Assembly (NCBI GenBank): GCA_027494015.1
Contig: JAOSJP010000004.1
Span: forward strand, 85,449-149,448
Reading direction: 5' to 3'
DNA length: 64,000 bases
Origin: Anaerolineae bacterium
GTDB taxonomy: Bacteria > Chloroflexota > Anaerolineae > Aggregatilineales > Aggregatilineaceae
Part shown: positions 63,077 to 64,000 of the stretch, in pieces
Layout of the letters: every line of letters begins with the position of its first letter
Numbering within the stretch: the stretch's first letter is position 1
Made by a program: the position numbers and the translations under genes
Notes under the pieces: generated by a model
Databases searched by the model: none
What the model was told of the DNA's origin: nothing
What the model saw: only the letters and a program-made list of their open reading frames with translations

Positions 63077-64000
63077 ATGAAAGCAGTCGTCTACGAACGG
63101 TACGGTTCGCCGGATGTGCTGCATCTGGCCGAGATCGAGAAACCTACGCCGAAGGATAACGAAATCCTGATTCGCATTTATGCGACCACCGTGACTACCG
63201 GCGATTGTAATCTGCGCGGATTCGTCTTTGTCCCGTCAGGGTTCAAATCTGTATCGCGCTTGATGTTCGGCCTGCGCAAACCCAGGAAATCGGTCCTGGG
63301 GGTTGAACTGGCAGGCGAGATCGAAGCAGTTGGCAAAGCGGTGACCCGGTTCAAAGTTGGTGACGCGGTCTTTGGGATTGATGGTAGGCGATTGGGCGCG
63401 TATGCCGAATACAAGGTGATGCCGGAAAGCGCGGGATTGGTGCTCAAACCCGCCAATCTGACCTATGCAGAAGCCGCCGCCATCCCGAATGGGGCCTTGA
63501 CCGCGCTAACCCTCCTCAGAAAGTTGGGCCTCGTTCAGCACGGGCAGACGGTGCTGATCATCGGCGCATCAGGTAGTGTTGGTTCGGCAGCGGTTCAGAT
63601 CGCCAAACACCTGGGCGCAGATGTCACCGGGGTATGCAGCGCGGCCAATGTTGCGCTGGTCAAAGCGCTGGGCGCGGATCACGTCATTGATTATACGCAG
63701 CAGGATTTCACGCAGAACGGCCAGACCTACGACGTCATCTTTGATACGGTCGGCAAAAGTTCGTTTCCGGCCTGTAAAAACTCGCTGACTGCCAGCGGGC
63801 GCTATCTCGCCGGGGCGGGTGGTCTGCGCGAGTTCGGTCACATGTTGCGCACGTCATTGTTTGGCGGCCAGAAAGTGCTGGCCGGGGTTTCGTCCGAAAA
63901 ACAGGAAGATCTGGCCTTCGTCAAAGACCTGGTGGAAACAGGCGCGATCCGACCGGTCATTGACCGCACTTATCCCCTGGAACAGATCGTCGAGGCGCAC
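63077..64000 (+). CDS. NAD(P)-dependent quinone/alkenal reductase, MDR family (runs off right edge)
   Basis: Open from ATG 63077 to the window end (308 residues, lacking perhaps 20). MKAVVYERYGSPDVLHLAEI is the usual zeta-crystallin-type start. LGVELAGEIEAVGKAV and the NADP motif IIGASGSVGSAAVQIAKHLGA follow, then DVIFDTVGK. No zinc ligands are seen, as in quinone oxidoreductases. GC content is lower than in the window average, suggesting transfer. Confidence 0.88.
   Translation, partial: MKAVVYERYGSPDVLHLAEIEKPTPKDNEILIRIYATTVTTGDCNLRGFVFVPSGFKSVSRLMFGLRKPRKSVLGVELAGEIEAVGKAVTRFKVGDAVFGIDGRRLGAYAEYKVMPESAGLVLKPANLTYAEAAAIPNGALTALTLLRKLGLVQHGQTVLIIGASGSVGSAAVQIAKHLGADVTGVCSAANVALVKALGADHVIDYTQQDFTQNGQTYDVIFDTVGKSSFPACKNSLTASGRYLAGAGGLREFGHMLRTSLFGGQKVLAGVSSEKQEDLAFVKDLVETGAIRPVIDRTYPLEQIVEAH

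Overview
The window is 64 kb of high-GC bacterial chromosome with no plasmid or phage backbone, no rRNA and no CRISPR array. Gene content and protein style suggest a Chloroflexota member, probably Anaerolineae-like: GT-C family membrane glycosyltransferases, secreted zincins with ImmA-type C-termini, a Ser/Thr kinase with an extracytoplasmic TPR-like module, a WD40 lipoprotein, UDP-sulfoquinovose synthase, and many palindromic and heptameric intergenic repeats. This assignment is inference; no 16S gene is present. Most promoters I could recognise are ordinary sigma-70 types (TTGACA/TATAAT-like, 17-18 bp spacers).

Layout. 1-8.1 kb: 5' part of a GH13 protein, trxB, a frameshifted membrane glycosyltransferase carrying an in-frame repeat element, rocD, a secreted M1 metallopeptidase, a DMT exporter and a NifU-domain protein. 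8.1-12 kb: repeat cluster and a MacB/LolCDE-like ABC pair. 12.5-20.1 kb: a large secreted multidomain alpha-amylase (frameshifted), a secreted alpha/beta hydrolase, a HicBA-type toxin-antitoxin pair, a DUF2142-like membrane protein and an unknown protein. 20.4-26.7 kb: xseA, a 1429-residue receptor kinase and xseB in one run, then a low-GC sigma-region-4-like protein. 26.9-34.8 kb (minus strand): sqdB, a repeat-dense gap, mutS2, an independently promoted small RNA, and the translation cluster prfA-prmC-tsaC. 35.2-42.4 kb: a CcrM-type solitary DNA methyltransferase, a Fur-family gene, two membrane proteins, and a translationally coupled zinc operon (zur-znuA-znuC-surE-znuB) with a clear promoter and a Fur/Zur-type palindrome. 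42.7-47.5 kb: a YtxH-like protein, two paralogous secreted zincins (one frameshifted) and a DUF3795-like Cys-rich protein. 48-53.5 kb: a lipoprotein whose seven-bladed propeller is split by a ~465-residue insert, a nitrilase-family amidase, an orphan MNT nucleotidyltransferase, an MDR dehydrogenase and a LysE exporter. 53.9-57.7 kb: an NSS sodium symporter with a Rex-like palindrome at its promoter, a tandem repeat block, an MFS transporter and tRNA-Gly. 57.8-64 kb: a decayed DUF433/DUF5615 pair, a truncated UDG-like gene running into a low-complexity block that looks like an assembly artefact, an AsnC-domain protein with a formate/nitrite channel, a 6S-like RNA, an MBL-fold hydrolase, initiator tRNA, the cinA C-terminal domain, and a quinone reductase running off the right edge.

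How the parts connect. prfA, prmC and tsaC serve translation fidelity and termination. The zinc operon couples regulator, binding protein, ATPase and permease, with a nucleotidase gene embedded. xseA and xseB encode the two subunits of one nuclease but are separated by a 4.3-kb kinase gene. Three genes (1681-3377, 12573-16111, 45027-47025) are broken by single-base shifts; two of them are cured by adding one G to a G run, so sequencing error or slippage is as likely as real decay. About 14 copies of a ~93-bp palindromic element, two shorter palindrome families and inverted pairs of heptamer arrays fill most gaps between genes.
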